DNA of 64,000 nt. Origin: Paralithodes platypus (Eukaryota > Arthropoda > Malacostraca > Decapoda > Lithodidae). The stretch spans positions 18,470,811-18,534,810 of the forward strand of contig CM064481.1 of assembly GCA_032716605.1 (NCBI GenBank). The letters run 5' to 3'. The notes under the pieces are model-generated. The model was not told the origin of the DNA. It worked only from the letters and a program-made list of their open reading frames with translations, and searched no databases. How positions within the stretch are numbered: position 1 is the first letter of the stretch; each line of letters begins with the position of its first letter. The translations under genes were made by a program, and so were the position numbers. Shown here in pieces: positions 22,278 through 32,326 of the stretch.

Positions 22278-23037
22278 GATCAGTTAGGTCTCTCACCTTG
22301 ACTATCTCACTCGAAAAGACCGGGCACCGGGTATCTGATGATGAATGATACACGTCTTGTTTCCCGTATCTCATACAATTTATGCACTTTCTCACAGTCA
22401 CCTTACAATCCTTCGACCTATGTGTTCCAGCACATTTAAAACAAACAGGCACATCACTGTTTAGTTTAGCAGCACACTTATTTTCTGCATGCCCATATCT
22501 CTGGCAATAGAAACAAGCCAATGCATGGTACCTGTCTCTTATATTATATATTCCCCATTGAAGTTGCACCTTGTCTTTATATTTGTAGAGAGCCGCACGG
22601 ACTTCAGGCTCACATTTCAGGATATAATGGACTGTACCTCCAGCAGCTGGTTTATCAAAAATCATGGCAATCTTTCCTTTAATATCATCAATCGAATCCA
22701 GAAAATCATTCCTTGCAATTAATGTATCAATTATCTCACTCTTGGACTCTTCAGGATGAACATTGCAAATCATCACTTTTGGTTTTAATTTTTTCACACT
22801 CCTTGTAGTAACAGCCGGCACCTCTCCCAACTTTTTAACTGCATCATTCAGCATATCCACAGTGCCAAAATTCATCACCATGTTCCCTTTAGGGGTAAAC
22901 TTCGTATCGTGAATTTTAATCCCCTCTAGCGCCTGAGAAATTTCTCCTCTCTTGTCAGTTGCCTTTTCATTCTCATCCGTCGCCTTCAGAACGAGTAGAT
23001 TCTTCTTTTCTTTCTTCTTTCTTCTCCCCGCCACCAC
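22267..23037 (-). CDS. LINE D ORF1, zinc-knuckle protein
   Basis: 256 residues, open. A lysine-rich N-terminus (RRKKKEKK) precedes an RRM-like/gag-like middle. CCHC knuckles follow: CFYCQRYGHAENKC, CFKCAGTHRSKDC and a partial CINCMRYGKQDVYHSSSDTRC. Such ORF1 proteins bind element RNA and form the particle with ORF2. No ATG opens the frame at 23037 (it begins with GTG and stays open a little upstream into the inverted arm), so the true start is lost or lies upstream. It overlaps ORF2 slightly. Confidence 0.85.
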   Translation of the reverse strand: MVAGRRKKKEKKNLLVLKATDENEKATDKRGEISQALEGIKIHDTKFTPKGNMVMNFGTVDMLNDAVKKLGEVPAVTTRSVKKLKPKVMICNVHPEESKSEIIDTLIARNDFLDSIDDIKGKIAMIFDKPAAGGTVHYILKCEPEVRAALYKYKDKVQLQWGIYNIRDRYHALACFYCQRYGHAENKCAAKLNSDVPVCFKCAGTHRSKDCKVTVRKCINCMRYGKQDVYHSSSDTRCPVFSSEIVKVRDLTDHGI

Positions 23038-23039
23038 AT

Positions 23040-23190
23040 CCGATTTTAGCGCATTTTAAGACTGTTATTTCTCAGTAAATACTGATTTCCGACATTCAAT
23101 TAAACATCCTACAAGTTCTAACCAGTCCCCTGAACAGTTTTTAATAGGTTACTTGAGGATATTTTAACGGGACCATAGGTAAAAAAAAAT
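23040..23190 (-). repeat. Right arm of the inverted repeat flanking LINE D
   Basis: Inverse of 17812-17900 + 18457-18498 + 18987-19055 without the two insertions. It holds single copies of ACAGTTTT (23135-23142) and TTAA (23100-23103), the pre-insertion sites of the foldback element and MITE. Confidence 0.75.
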
Positions 23191-23762
23191 AAAAAAATCC
23201 CTTCAGATAGGGCCTATATCTTACAGTATCTTACAGTAGATCCTCTGGAAAAAGGCAAACTAGGCCTGTGTATCCAGCTCAGTACCAGTACTTGCACTGC
23301 TGCGGTCGTTCACGGTGTTGGCGGCGGCGGTAGCAGACGCAATTTTTTTACTATATACCCGGTACTATATACTATAGCCTAGTGTTGTTTTATACTGAAG
23401 AGGAGCGGAAATGAATATTTACCCATTATCCAACAATCTAAAAACACGCCCCCTACTAGTGGGGAGGGCTATTATTCTATGAAGTTCAGGGAAAATGAGG
23501 GGTTAAAAGCATAAAACAGACATAATTAGCCTAACCGGTATAGGCATATATTAAGCAAACCACCCACCAATTTTCATGACAATTTTGAAATGCATGTTGG
23601 AATCCCTATAAACTGTACTTCATTTTTATGTAGCCTAAGTTTGATAATTTGGAAAAATCGATTAAGGGAGAAAATTAACATTGAAAATGATGTGTAAAAA
23701 GTCTCCCATAAACGGCTGCCCGCTATGTTATTGTAATTTGCGGCCTAATTTCGTCTGTTATT
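23191..23762. other. No gene; holds one arm of a second inverted pair
   Basis: Sequence with a (GGC)n patch near 23318-23331. Bases 23440-23570 are inverted at about 25865-26060 (shared TCAGGGAAAATG and AAACCACCCACCAAT words). Confidence 0.5.
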
Positions 23763-24053
23763 TCACTTTCTCCTTAATTGGACCCCCTCATTGAAGTACA
23801 ACATATTATGATGACATAAGTGAACAGCATAATCCATATAGGGTCTCACTAATGACAAGTAAAGTTTTAAGATAACATCAGCAGTTCTGTTACTCACACT
23901 CCTAGATATGAACCCGAGAATCCTGTTTACCTTGTTACGAACGCTTATACATTGTTTTCTAGGCTTCAAATCATTGCTAACAAACACACCTAGATCTTTC
24001 TCACAGTCTGAGTTTTGGATGTAATATAACCTATACTCCATGTTAAAATAAGT
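23763..24053 (-). pseudogene. LINE fragment, RT C-terminal end
   Basis: A 92-codon minus-strand frame with CEKDLGVFVSNDLKP, NRILGFISRSV and LKLYLSLVRPYMDYAV. These are the conserved downstream-of-YADD blocks of CR1-like RTs (DLGV...NRILGFI...LYxxLVRPxLDYA). The motif C part and everything upstream are missing, so this is a short truncated copy of a LINE family different from LINEs A-D. Confidence 0.8.
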
Positions 24054-24075
24054 GTCAACCCTCGAAAAAATTCTA

Positions 24076-24367
24076 TTAACCTAAGACGTGCGCATGGGGG
24101 GTATGAGACACCACACTCCTGTGCGCACGTATTTGAGCTGTTCCCATCACTAACATCGTTATTTTACCATAAATAGCATTAATACTTATCCATATGCGCC
24201 TATTATAGGTTGATTATAAAGGTATTAACCTGTTACAACAATAAAACAAGTGGAAACAGCGTTTGGATGGTCAAAATCGGCGATACAGGCCGGGAGTTAC
24301 ATAATGTATGGCCGAGGCAACCTCCCTCCCCTCCACTTTTCCCCACGTCTGGAAAGAGACTGTCGAT

Positions 24368-24414
<47 letters not shown>

Positions 24415-25150
24415 CACTCGCTTGGTAACAGTGATGACAATGCCCTGCTTGCAACTCGCTAATGTTAGCACGAAAATAGACCACAGAATAAGGGAATAAC
24501 AGGGAAAATAGGTGATAACTGAAGGAGGGGAGGTGGAGGAGTGATATTTGGCATGGCCCAGGGGCAAAAAAAAAATAAACAATTTTTGTTGGGGTGTTTT
24601 AAATGGATTTTTTTTTTCTCCCAGACTCTTAACCTAAGAAGTGCGCATGAGGGGTATGAGACACCACACTCCTGTGCTGACGTATTTGAGCTGTTCCCAT
24701 CACTAACATCGTTATTTTACCATAAATAGCATTAATACTTATCCATATGCGCCTATTATTGGTTGATTATAAAGGTATTAACCTGTTACAACAATGAAAC
24801 AAGTGGAAACAGTGTTTGGATGGTCAAAATCGGCGATACAGGCCGGGAGTTACATAATGTATGGCTGAGGCAACCTCCCTGCCCTCCACCCCTCCCCTTG
24901 TCTGGAGAGACACTGTTCCGCAATAGTCTCTCTCTCGCTCTTTCCCACGCTTGGTAACAGTGATGACAACGCCCTGCTACCAGCTCGCTAATGTTAGCAC
25001 AAAAATAAACCACAGAATAAGGGAATAACAGGGAAAATAGGTGATAACTGAAGGAGGGGAGGAAAGTGGGGAAGGAGGGGAGGTGGAGGAGTGATATTTG
25101 GCATGGCCCAGGGGCATGGGTGTTTTAAATGGATTTTTGTTTCCCCTTAC
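24076..25150. repeat. Tandem duplication, two ~550-bp units
   Basis: Unit 1 (24076-24627) and unit 2 (24628-~25150) both run from TTAACCTAAG through CACCACACTCCTGTG, CATTAATACTTATCCATATG and GGAGTGATATTTGGCATGGC to TTTAAATGGATTTTT. They differ by point changes, by the (TC)n tract in unit 1 and by a small duplication near 25060 in unit 2. Open frames in them have no family match. Confidence 0.92.
24373..24412. repeat. (CT)n microsatellite
   Basis: About 20 uninterrupted CT units; the frames through it only read S-L or R-E repeats. Confidence 0.97.
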
Positions 25151-25275
25151 TCTTAAGAGTCTTCCCGCAGTCCGCCGGGGGAACTCTTAAGAGTCTCCCC
25201 GCAGTTCCCGGGTTAAGAGTCTTCCCGCAGTCGCCCGGGGAAACTCTTAAGTCTTCCCGTAGCTCCTGGGTTAAG
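25148..25275. repeat. Minisatellite of ~33-bp units
   Basis: ACTCTTAAGAGTCTTCCCGC alternates with CAGT-CCGCGGG-type text four times. Units contain the palindrome CTTAAG and GC-rich spacer. Both strands show open frames because the unit length is near a multiple of three. Confidence 0.8.
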
Positions 25276-25659
25276 GGAGATACAGAACCTAGATTCCTAG
25301 AACCTGTAACCTGTAACGATATTTGTCCAGGGTTTCCCACAGACGCCATCCCGCTAGGTCAGCCATGTTGATACTATAATTGAAGAGCGCTTTTATCGTA
25401 GTTATTCGACTACTGTATAACGCCCTCTGCCTTAATCTATGTGAACTTATGATCAACACGTCACTATGTTTCTGCCATATTATTGGTTATTTTTTTGTAT
25501 ACGTCACCATACGTCACGGTATTGAAGGAGTCACCCAATCATGGATTAATATATGGACAATGACCTCATTTTAGTCAGCCAAGCTTACAAGTCTATTGAT
25601 GAACAGGGCTATCAACATGCTACAGTTAACCATAGTGTAAATTTCGTAGGTCCTAACAA

Positions 25660-25845
25660 TGATGTTAGGTTAGGTTAGGTTGAAAAACAAGAAAACCCGA
25701 GCCAACTTCTTTTTTGCACTTACTGTCTTAATGCAGCTGAAAAATCTTAAAATCCGAGCCAACTTTTGCCAAAACTTGGCTCGGGTTTTTTCATTTTGGG
25801 GTTTTCTCAAGTTGAAATACAACAAAACCCGAGCCAACTTTCATC
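25660..25845. repeat. Short inverted/direct copies of AAAACCCGAGCCAACTT
   Basis: AAACCCGAGCCAACTT occurs at about 25693 and 25824, a variant at about 25751, and the inverse TTGGCTCGGGTTTT at about 25777. A TTAGG run precedes it (25664-25680). Confidence 0.7.
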
Positions 25846-25864
25846 ATAAAAGCCATTATATCGC

Positions 25865-26530
25865 TTTTTTATGTCTTTAACCCCACATTTTCCCTGATCT
25901 GCATAGCCCTCCCCACTATCGGGCGGCGTATCTTAAGATCGTTGGCTAAAGGGGAAAACTATTTTTGCGGAGGTTGAAACTAATGTCAATCAACTTAGGC
26001 TATATTAATGCAAATAAACTAAAACTAAAAAAAAAAAATGAAAATAATTGGTGGGTGGTTTCCTTAATATTCTCCGCCTAACCTAACAACCTTACCTAAC
26101 CTATCCTATCCTATCCTAGTATTACTAATTTACTATTATGTACTATAGCCTACCCCTTATGAGCCCCCACCCCCCCCGCTGTTTGACATCAACTTACGTG
26201 TTAACACAAAGTACGCTCGGTAACACAACTCATTCCATAGGGGCTGCCGCCCCCACACCCCAGCTGGTTGGGTAACAGTGCAAAAAACACAGTATTATGG
26301 GACATACTTTAGGCTACTCCCTTTTTTTCTCCCTTATAATACATTTCGGTAAATCTACAGTTATACTACCCCCCACCACCTCCCCCCTTCAAAACACGCC
26401 TTTTAGCGTGTTTTTGGATGGTTCAGCAGACGCGGAAACTGAAAAACTCTTATTTTGATAAAAATGTATCACCAACCAGATAGGAGTTTTTCAGATAATT
26501 TGTTATTATTTTTTATTTTTATTTGATATA
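25865..26530. other. No gene; second arm of an inverted pair and AT-rich sequence
   Basis: 25865-26060 is the inverse of 23440-23570. The rest holds C-rich and CCTAA/CCTAT simple runs near 26090-26117 and no coding signal. Confidence 0.45.
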
Positions 26531-26705
26531 CAGTGTTGTTTAATACCAAGGACTGTCGCATTTAAGTATTTTTAACATTAGCCTAACCTAAATGAAAACT
26601 AACCTGTCTCGCTGACGGTCTAAACCCAGCTCACGTTCCCTGTTTATGGGTGCGCGACGGTCTAAACCCAGCTCACGTTCCCTGTTTATTGGTGCGCGAA
26701 GGTTT
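26530..26705. mobile_element. Half copy of the foldback element
   Basis: CAGTGTTGTTTAATACC, GTCGCATTTAAGTATTTT and two GACGGTCTAAACCCAGCTCA units match 18015-18160 of the foldback element in order. The right half is absent, so this is a deletion or truncated copy. Confidence 0.75.
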
Positions 26706-27600
26706 GTAATACTTCAATGTATCTATTTCAAGTCAAATATACATTTCTGCGCATCATCAAACCATACTAAGTCTACTAATAATAATATTAACCCATTAGT
26801 ACCAACAGAATAACGACAAAATAGGGGTAGTATAACTGTAGAATTATCTACATTTCTGCTCTTAACCCTCTCCGACATATGACGCAATTTTGAGCCTATT
26901 AGGGATACTTTAAAGCCTTTATTACCATCAGGGTTTTTTACAAACCTTTATTTTAGTTACTTCAACCTCTGCAGTTGTCTTTGAGTTAGATGTGGGCAGA
27001 AAACTAATTTTGGAGAGGTAATTATAAGAGTGAGAGAACTCTATTTCTTATTGCTAATCTGGCAACCTCTGCATCATATATGTCTGAAGGGGTTAATGAC
27101 ATATACAGTATAGCAATGATGTATATGCTTTACCGGACTTATTAGGCCTAAAAAGATCGATGGGCTAACTGTCGGTCCAAATCATCAGTATAGCCTAACC
27201 CAGGAGGCGGAGGGCCTAGTTTTCTAAATTGATAGTAACACTGCCCAATTTTTGGGTGACTGGACGACTCGGCCCATGGGACAACTCGGCTCGGACAGCT
27301 CGGACCATTATTTGAGACAGCTCGGCCCCGTGTTTTGCTATGGGGCAATTTGACGAGTCCAGTCAGGATATAGGGTGGGGAGAGCTAAGTGGAGGGTTTA
27401 TGGCGTGTGTGTAATGTGGGCGAAATGTTGGTTTATTGTATAATTTTGTCATAGGCTAGTTCTCTCGATTCATAATGTGTAGGTTAGGTTAGGTTAATTA
27501 CGACTTGTCTCGTAATTAACACGGGGCCGAGCTGTCTCGCCGTGGGCCGAGCAGTCTAGCATTCGCCTAATGCATGTCGTTATGCAGGAATATACCCTAA
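26706..27600. other. No recognisable gene
   Basis: AT-rich sequence. Around 27260-27330 and 27525-27555 words like CAGCTCGG and GGGGCCGAGCTGTCTC recur in both orientations. A TTAGG run lies at 27481-27496. Confidence 0.4.
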
Positions 27601-27629
27601 TTTATTCCATTCAATTAAACATCAGACTT

Positions 27630-28140
27630 AGGGCCTAGCCTATTCAGATTTGTAAAAGATTCTCTGGTCAATATACAGGAGACGCAACAATACAGTACTG
27701 TATAGGTAGCAAATTTCTAATGGTAGTTTTGGGTTCCTATCATCATATGCTTTATTTCTAGGCTACCGGTATATACTTTTTATCCTCGGGGAAAAAAAAA
27801 AATTTGGGGGGATTTTTCATTTTTTTTCTTGTTTTTGTTTTGTTTTGGTCATTAACCTAACCAAAAAACCTAACCTAACAGCCCCCAAATACATTTAGGT
27901 TAGGTTAGGTTAGGTTTTTTGGTTAGGTTAATAAAAAAAAAAAAAATCCCAAGAAAAAAATGAAAACTTCCAAGATTTTTTTTTTTTCCCCGGGGATAAA
28001 AAGTACTGTATAGGCTTAGCCTATAGAAATGAAGCATATGATGATAGGAACCCAAAACTACCATTATAAATTTGTTACCTATAGGCTATTGTTGTGTCAG
28101 AGCATCTCCTGTATATTTACTGATTCTCTTCATAATAATT
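27630..28140. repeat. ~500-bp palindrome with TTAGG runs at its centre
   Basis: TACTGTATAGG, GGTAGTTTTGGGTTCCTATC, ATCATATGCTT and CTTTTTATCC in the left half reappear inverted in the right half around a centre near 27880. The apex has AACCTAACC on one side and (TTAGG)4 on the other, with A- and T-runs. It could be a foldback element; no target duplication is clear. Confidence 0.8.
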
Positions 28141-28144
28141 TCAG

Positions 28145-28766
28145 TACAAGTAGGCTAGGCTATGCAGCTAGGCCTATCAACAAACTATTAATTTGCATCA
28201 GGCCTATAGGCTAGCCTAGTTGATTGCTTAGCCTAGCCTAATGCTATCTCCATTTTGGATTAACCTAGGCTAGGCTATCGCCATTTCTTAGGGCTTAGGC
28301 TATATAGCCTAGCCTGGGCTAAATCTAAAAGTACAGTACTGTAGGATACGCTTAAGCCTACAGTATATTTTTACCTTACCTTAGTTCACCTTAGTTGAAT
28401 TTCGTCTCGATGGACACAGCTAACGTGGACGTCCGCTGGTCCCTTAGGTAGGCTAAGCGGCAAGGATGTAACGTAGTGTTCGGGTGTAGGCTACCGCCCG
28501 CCTTATTTACACTACGCGAAGCGGCGGCGGACGCTTGCGATCATGCTCCCGTCTATTTTGATTGCCGTTGGAATAGGCCCTATGCTGAGGCCCTCACTTA
28601 GGATAATTGTCATCATTATATATACGGAGTGGGTATTTACACCCGACCGTGAAAATAACACTCTACGGTATTTGCACCCGATCGTCGTCTTCTATATATT
28701 TCGATAGAACGTAAATATAGCAAGACGAACATTATAACAAGAGAAACTGACAAATATAGAATAATA
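28145..28766. other. No recognisable gene
   Basis: Dense TAGGCCTA/GCCTAGCC words up to about 28380, then GC-richer sequence with GCGGCGGCGG near 28520. No coding signal. Confidence 0.4.
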
Positions 28767-29148
28767 CAGTAGGGTCCCGCATAAAACGTGTTCGCATAAA
28801 ACGTGTCTCGATTAAAATGACCGACCTAAAATATTAATATTTAATTTTCGATCAGAACGAATGTGATCACATAAAACGTGTCCGCCGCCAAAGTGGGGCA
28901 AATCCGAGGAGTTTTCATATAGAGCGCCGAAATATCGTACAAAACGTACAAAATATCGTACGCTTTCATATAAAATGCCGAAATATCGTACAAAACGTAC
29001 GAAATATCGTACGCTCCTGACGGAAATTTACGCTTCCAGTGAACATTGACGATATTGGGCCACCAAAATGCTGTGTTCACATAAAACGAAATCGCATAAA
29101 ACGCCCTCGTTTATCGACCATAAACTCGTTTTATGTGAGACCCTACTG
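28767..29148. mobile_element. pogo/Tigger-like MITE with TA duplication
   Basis: 382 bp with inverted ends CAGTAGGGTCCCGCATAAAA and (complement of right end) CAGTAGGGTCTCACATAAAA, flanked by TA on both sides (28765-28766 and 29149-29150). TA duplication and a CAGT-start are typical of the Tc1/mariner-pogo superfamily. Inside, CGCATAAAACG-like words and a CGTACAAAACGTACGAAATATCG-type tandem motif repeat. No transposase is present. Confidence 0.85.
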
Positions 29149-29209
29149 TATATGTGAAGCAGTGAGCAGAAAATATTTGTTCAACAATTATGACTCCCAC
29201 ATCACTTCT

Positions 29210-30224
29210 CTTGTAGACAGAGTTCACCAAGATCATTACACCCACACCCTTTCCACACACTGCACATGGGTAGGCCTATGCACCGCTCTTTTCCACATTG
29301 CCTCGTCTCAATCTACAATGCATAACCTTGGTTTTGTTAATATTGACTCTTAAACCCTTGCTCGCCATGCCCTCTCTCCATTCTCTGAATTTGGCCTCAG
29401 CATCTTGCATACTGTCAGCTATTAGGACTAAATCGTATGCATAAAACAGTTCCAACGGGAGTCCGCCTCTAAAACCTCTGGACAGTGCCTCCAGGTCTCA
29501 GGACCATAATAGAGAGGAGGGGGCTTAACACTGAACCCTGATAGACTCCAACACGGACTGCGAACTCATCACTCAGTACACCCTTCACCCTCACCGTACT
29601 TCGCGAATCCTCATACATCTTCATTATCACACGCACCAGCCACTCTTCCACACCAAGTTTCCTCATAGCCCACTGCACAATATCTCTAGGCACCCTATCA
29701 AAGGCCTTCTCCAGGTCTACAAACACAAAGTAAAGATCCCTGCCTTTTAGTAAGTATCTTTCCTGTATCTGCCTGACTATGAAGATAGCATCGGTTGTAC
29801 CCCGTCCTTGCATGAAACCAAACTGCATATCATCAATGGAGATGCTTTGCCTGATCAAACCCTCAAAGACTCTCTCACAGACCTTCATGATTTGGTCGAG
29901 CATTTTCAGGCCCCTATAATTTCCTCTATCTAGCGCATCCCCTTTTCCTTTGTATATATTTACTATTACACTTTTGAGCCAATCCTCTGGGATTTTCTCA
30001 TCTTTAATAATAGTGTTTATCAACTCAGTGACTAAGTTTACACCAGTCTCCCCTGAGGCTTTTATCATCTCAGCGACAATGTCAGAGCAACCTGGAGCTT
30101 TACCGTCCTTCATTTTATTGATTGCGTCGCTCACTACACCTGGTGCTATCAAAGGAGAGGGCCCAGATATTGGTTTTTCGATACTAAGCTGTTCCTTATC
30201 CCATTCAAACTCTACATTTAGCAA
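29210..30224 (-). pseudogene. RTE-like LINE reverse transcriptase
   Basis: The frame 30224-29469 carries MKDGKAPGCSDIVAEMIK, NYRGLKMLDQIMK, FGFMQGRGTTDAIF, FVDLEKAFDRVPRD (motif A) and VGVYQGSVLSPLL (motif B). A frameshift follows near 29490. In the next frame motif C reads FYAYDLVLIADS (around 29435), so the first aspartate of YADD is Y. Further down, GLRVNINKTKVM and a CxxC pair (CAVCGKGV) follow. It is in phase with the linker upstream across one TGA at 30225. The enzyme cannot be active. Confidence 0.85.
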
Positions 30225-30750
30225 TCATTCATAGTGTGCCTTCCATGCTTCTCTGATTTCATTTTCTGCATACACAATCTTTCCATTATCGTTTCTAACA
30301 CACTGTTCACTTATAATATCCCTACTGTCATTTTTAACTCGCCTAGCTATCCCATTGGGATTGTCAGTGTTACACACTTGTTCGAGGACCAGGTCCTTAA
30401 TGCCTTTTTTAGCATTGTAAATAAATCTTTTGGCAGTTCGTTTAGCTGCCTGGTATTCCTCCTTGCTGCCTCCCTTCTTCCATGCTTTGAAGCATCTCCT
30501 TTTCTCTTTCACAACATGTTCTACCTCATCGTTCCACCACCAGGAGGTCTTATTCCTGGGGTGACCCTTTGTTTTCCCACAGACTTTGTCAGTGGCAGCG
30601 ATAAGGCTATGCTTAAGAAAGTTAGTTCCATTGACTATTTGCATTGTTAGGCCTAGCTTCCTTATTTCTATTAATTTCCTCCAGTTCACTATGAAACCTA
30701 TCCCTAACTTCCTTGTTCTTCAGCAGCCACACTTTCCTTTTGGGTATGTG
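30225..30750 (-). pseudogene. RTE-like LINE linker between endonuclease and RT
   Basis: 154 residues with SWWWNDEVEHVVKEKRRCFKAW and KRFIYNAKKG. The W-W-N-x-E-V motif followed by a basic region lies between endonuclease and RT in this clade. It ends in a TGA directly before the RT frame. Its upstream end is the SINE poly(A) at 30751. Confidence 0.8.
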
Positions 30751-31603
30751 TTTTTTTTTTTTTTTCTATATTCCAACTTACTTCCTCTCGGGCATAGGCT
30801 GAGAGCCTTAACATTCACCGCTTTACAATGAACAGTGAATCCTGTGAGGTCTTGTTCCAGTCTAGGGAGTGTGACATGTGAAGCACGTAGAGTACAACGA
30901 GCACCTGCCATCTTGCCTTCACATGAGGCACGGTGCTCACTCATGGCCCGAAACGACCCCATCTCTGAAGCCACCTCGTTCCCGTGCTTCACTGTCTCAT
31001 CCCCTACACTCGGACTCTCACATTTCATGTGTTAGCCTCAGTTCACCTAGCTGTAAATAGGTACCTGGAATAAGTGGACGACGTTGTGACGTCCCATCTG
31101 GGGTTGGCAAAAATGGTACAAGGCGAGATGGGTATCATATGGTTCACCTAAGCTGATGGCTACCTAAGCCTTCGGGCGAGACGGTACCGTCTATAGTGAG
31201 AATGGTACCATACAGATCCACCCTAAGCCTTCGTTTCCGATGTCGCCAATTGGCTAAAATACAGACTACACACATATCCACAGCCATTCCAACAATACAT
31301 AAAACACTTAACATGCATTTCACGCAATACATTCCCAGTTAAGGAGGCGCGATAATAATGAGCTTAGCTCGCATTGCGTGGATTCCCCTTGACGAACAAA
31401 GTAACTGAGTAACTTACACACACACAATGCCACCTGTTGAGCAGATAACTCACCAGGCATTGCACCCCTATAGCATATTTTGAATATGGGAATATTCATA
31501 CAGTGCTATTTAATCAGGGAACAATGAGGGTATTTTATTGACGTTTCGGTGGGCTTGTGGTAATGCACTGATACCAGGTACAGCACAAATTCCATCCCAA
31601 TAA
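30751..31603 (-). mobile_element. SINE copy 1, 5'-truncated, nested in the RTE-like LINE
   Basis: The poly(A) appears as T15 at 30751-30765. The body (CTATATTCCAACT, TCGGGCATAGGCTGAGAGCC, GGTCTTGTTCCAGTCT, AACAATGAGGGTATTTT, GTGGTAATGCACTGATACYA) matches 39871-40243. It lacks the tRNA head of that copy and has ~385 extra bases at about 31030-31420, containing another repeat (CACCTAGCTGTAAATAGGTAC). Imperfect flanks TATGTAT / TATGTG look like a target duplication, and removing the insert joins LINE sequence in phase. Confidence 0.85.
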
Positions 31604-31611
31604 TATGTATA

Positions 31612-32240
31612 CCTTCTTGCACTTAGGATCTCTGTATAAGCTCATGTCGCACACAAGTAGCTTATGCTGGGGGATACATTCTTCGTTCGGGATGACCTTT
31701 ACATCTCGAACCAGTTTCCAGTCTTTCCTGTTAACCAAGAAGTAATCTATCTGGCTACTGGAGACCCCAGAGTTATATGTGATCAGATGGCTCTGTCTTT
31801 TCTTGAACTTTGTGTTACACACAACCATGTTAAGTGCAACGCAGGACTCCAATATATATTCGCCTTCCAGATTCCTCCTTCCGTAACCATTTCCTCCATT
31901 TACCCCCTCGTATCCATCTGCAGATACTCCCACGTGACCATTCAGGTCCCCCCCCACGATTGTTATTTCATTCTCCGAGAGGCCTGAAATGACACTGACG
32001 GTGTCATTCCAGAAGTCCTCTTTTATCTCTTTCTGTAGACCAGCCTGTGGGGCATATGCAGATATCACATTCAGAATTCTTTCACCAACTTTCGACGTCA
32101 GAACAATCAGCCTTTCGCTAACTCTCGTAATCTGAAGCACACTTTCTGCCAGCTCTTCAGCCACCAGAACACCCACTCCTCTTTTCGCTTTATCAGTCTC
32201 CACTCCCATCCAGTAGATCCTATATCTGGGTTTTTTTCCG
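31612..32240 (-). pseudogene. RTE-like LINE AP-like endonuclease (C-terminal two thirds)
   Basis: In the frame 32275-31535 the LINE part runs from YRIYWMGVETDKAKRGVGVL to YRDPKCKK. IVGGDLNGHVG carries the D-x-N of the active site, QIDYFLVNR and PQHKLLVCDM the late blocks. The first ~14 residues of the frame come from adjacent tRNA-like sequence and the last ~25 from the SINE. The N-terminal catalytic part is missing by 5' truncation, so it is dead. Confidence 0.8.
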
Positions 32241-32326
32241 ACAACCTCACAGTTTGTAGGCCAGTGCTCTACCAACCGCGCTGTGGCTGGATCTCGTATA
32301 TGCTTTCATTAATTTCATTGGAGGTT
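32235..32326. repeat. Truncated tRNA-like/SINE piece between two LINEs
   Basis: On the minus strand GCGGTTGGTAGAGCACTGGCC looks like a tRNA box A region, but box B is missing. Bases 32297-32325 (TATATGCTTTCATTAATTTC...) are identical to 53936-53964, which follow a tRNA-like head there. So parts of at least one SINE lie here. Confidence 0.5.

Larger units (their letters stand above)
19245..23040 (-). mobile_element. LINE D: near-intact non-LTR retrotransposon
   Basis: Minus-strand ORF1 with zinc knuckles followed by ORF2 with endonuclease and RT. The 3' end at 19248-19290 is a short tandem tail of (AAGTAC)-like units, typical of CR1/L2-group LINEs. ORF2 has one in-frame TGA and one frameshift. 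ORF1 abuts the inverted arm at 23040. The RT and tail resemble LINE C, so both probably belong to one clade. Confidence 0.85.
29151..32240 (-). mobile_element. RTE-like LINE, truncated, with nested SINE
   Basis: Minus-strand endonuclease, linker and RT in one phase, split by a SINE at 30751-31603. The 3' side runs to the MITE at 29150. The 5' side begins within the endonuclease near 32240, next to an unrelated tRNA-like piece, so the element is 5'-truncated. Clade assignment (RTE-like, the group that includes sequences mislabelled craniofacial development protein 2) rests on residue patterns only. Confidence 0.75.

Noticed and set aside
24210..24584. Several ORFs through the CT microsatellite
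   Set aside because: They are SL or RE repeats produced by the dinucleotide run; flanks have no domain.
25129..25371. Overlapping ORFs on both strands over the 25.15-25.28 kb minisatellite
   Set aside because: Open only because of the repeat unit's composition; no other coding evidence.
27895..27916. Chromosome end
   Set aside because: Only about four TTAGG units, interstitial, within a palindrome.
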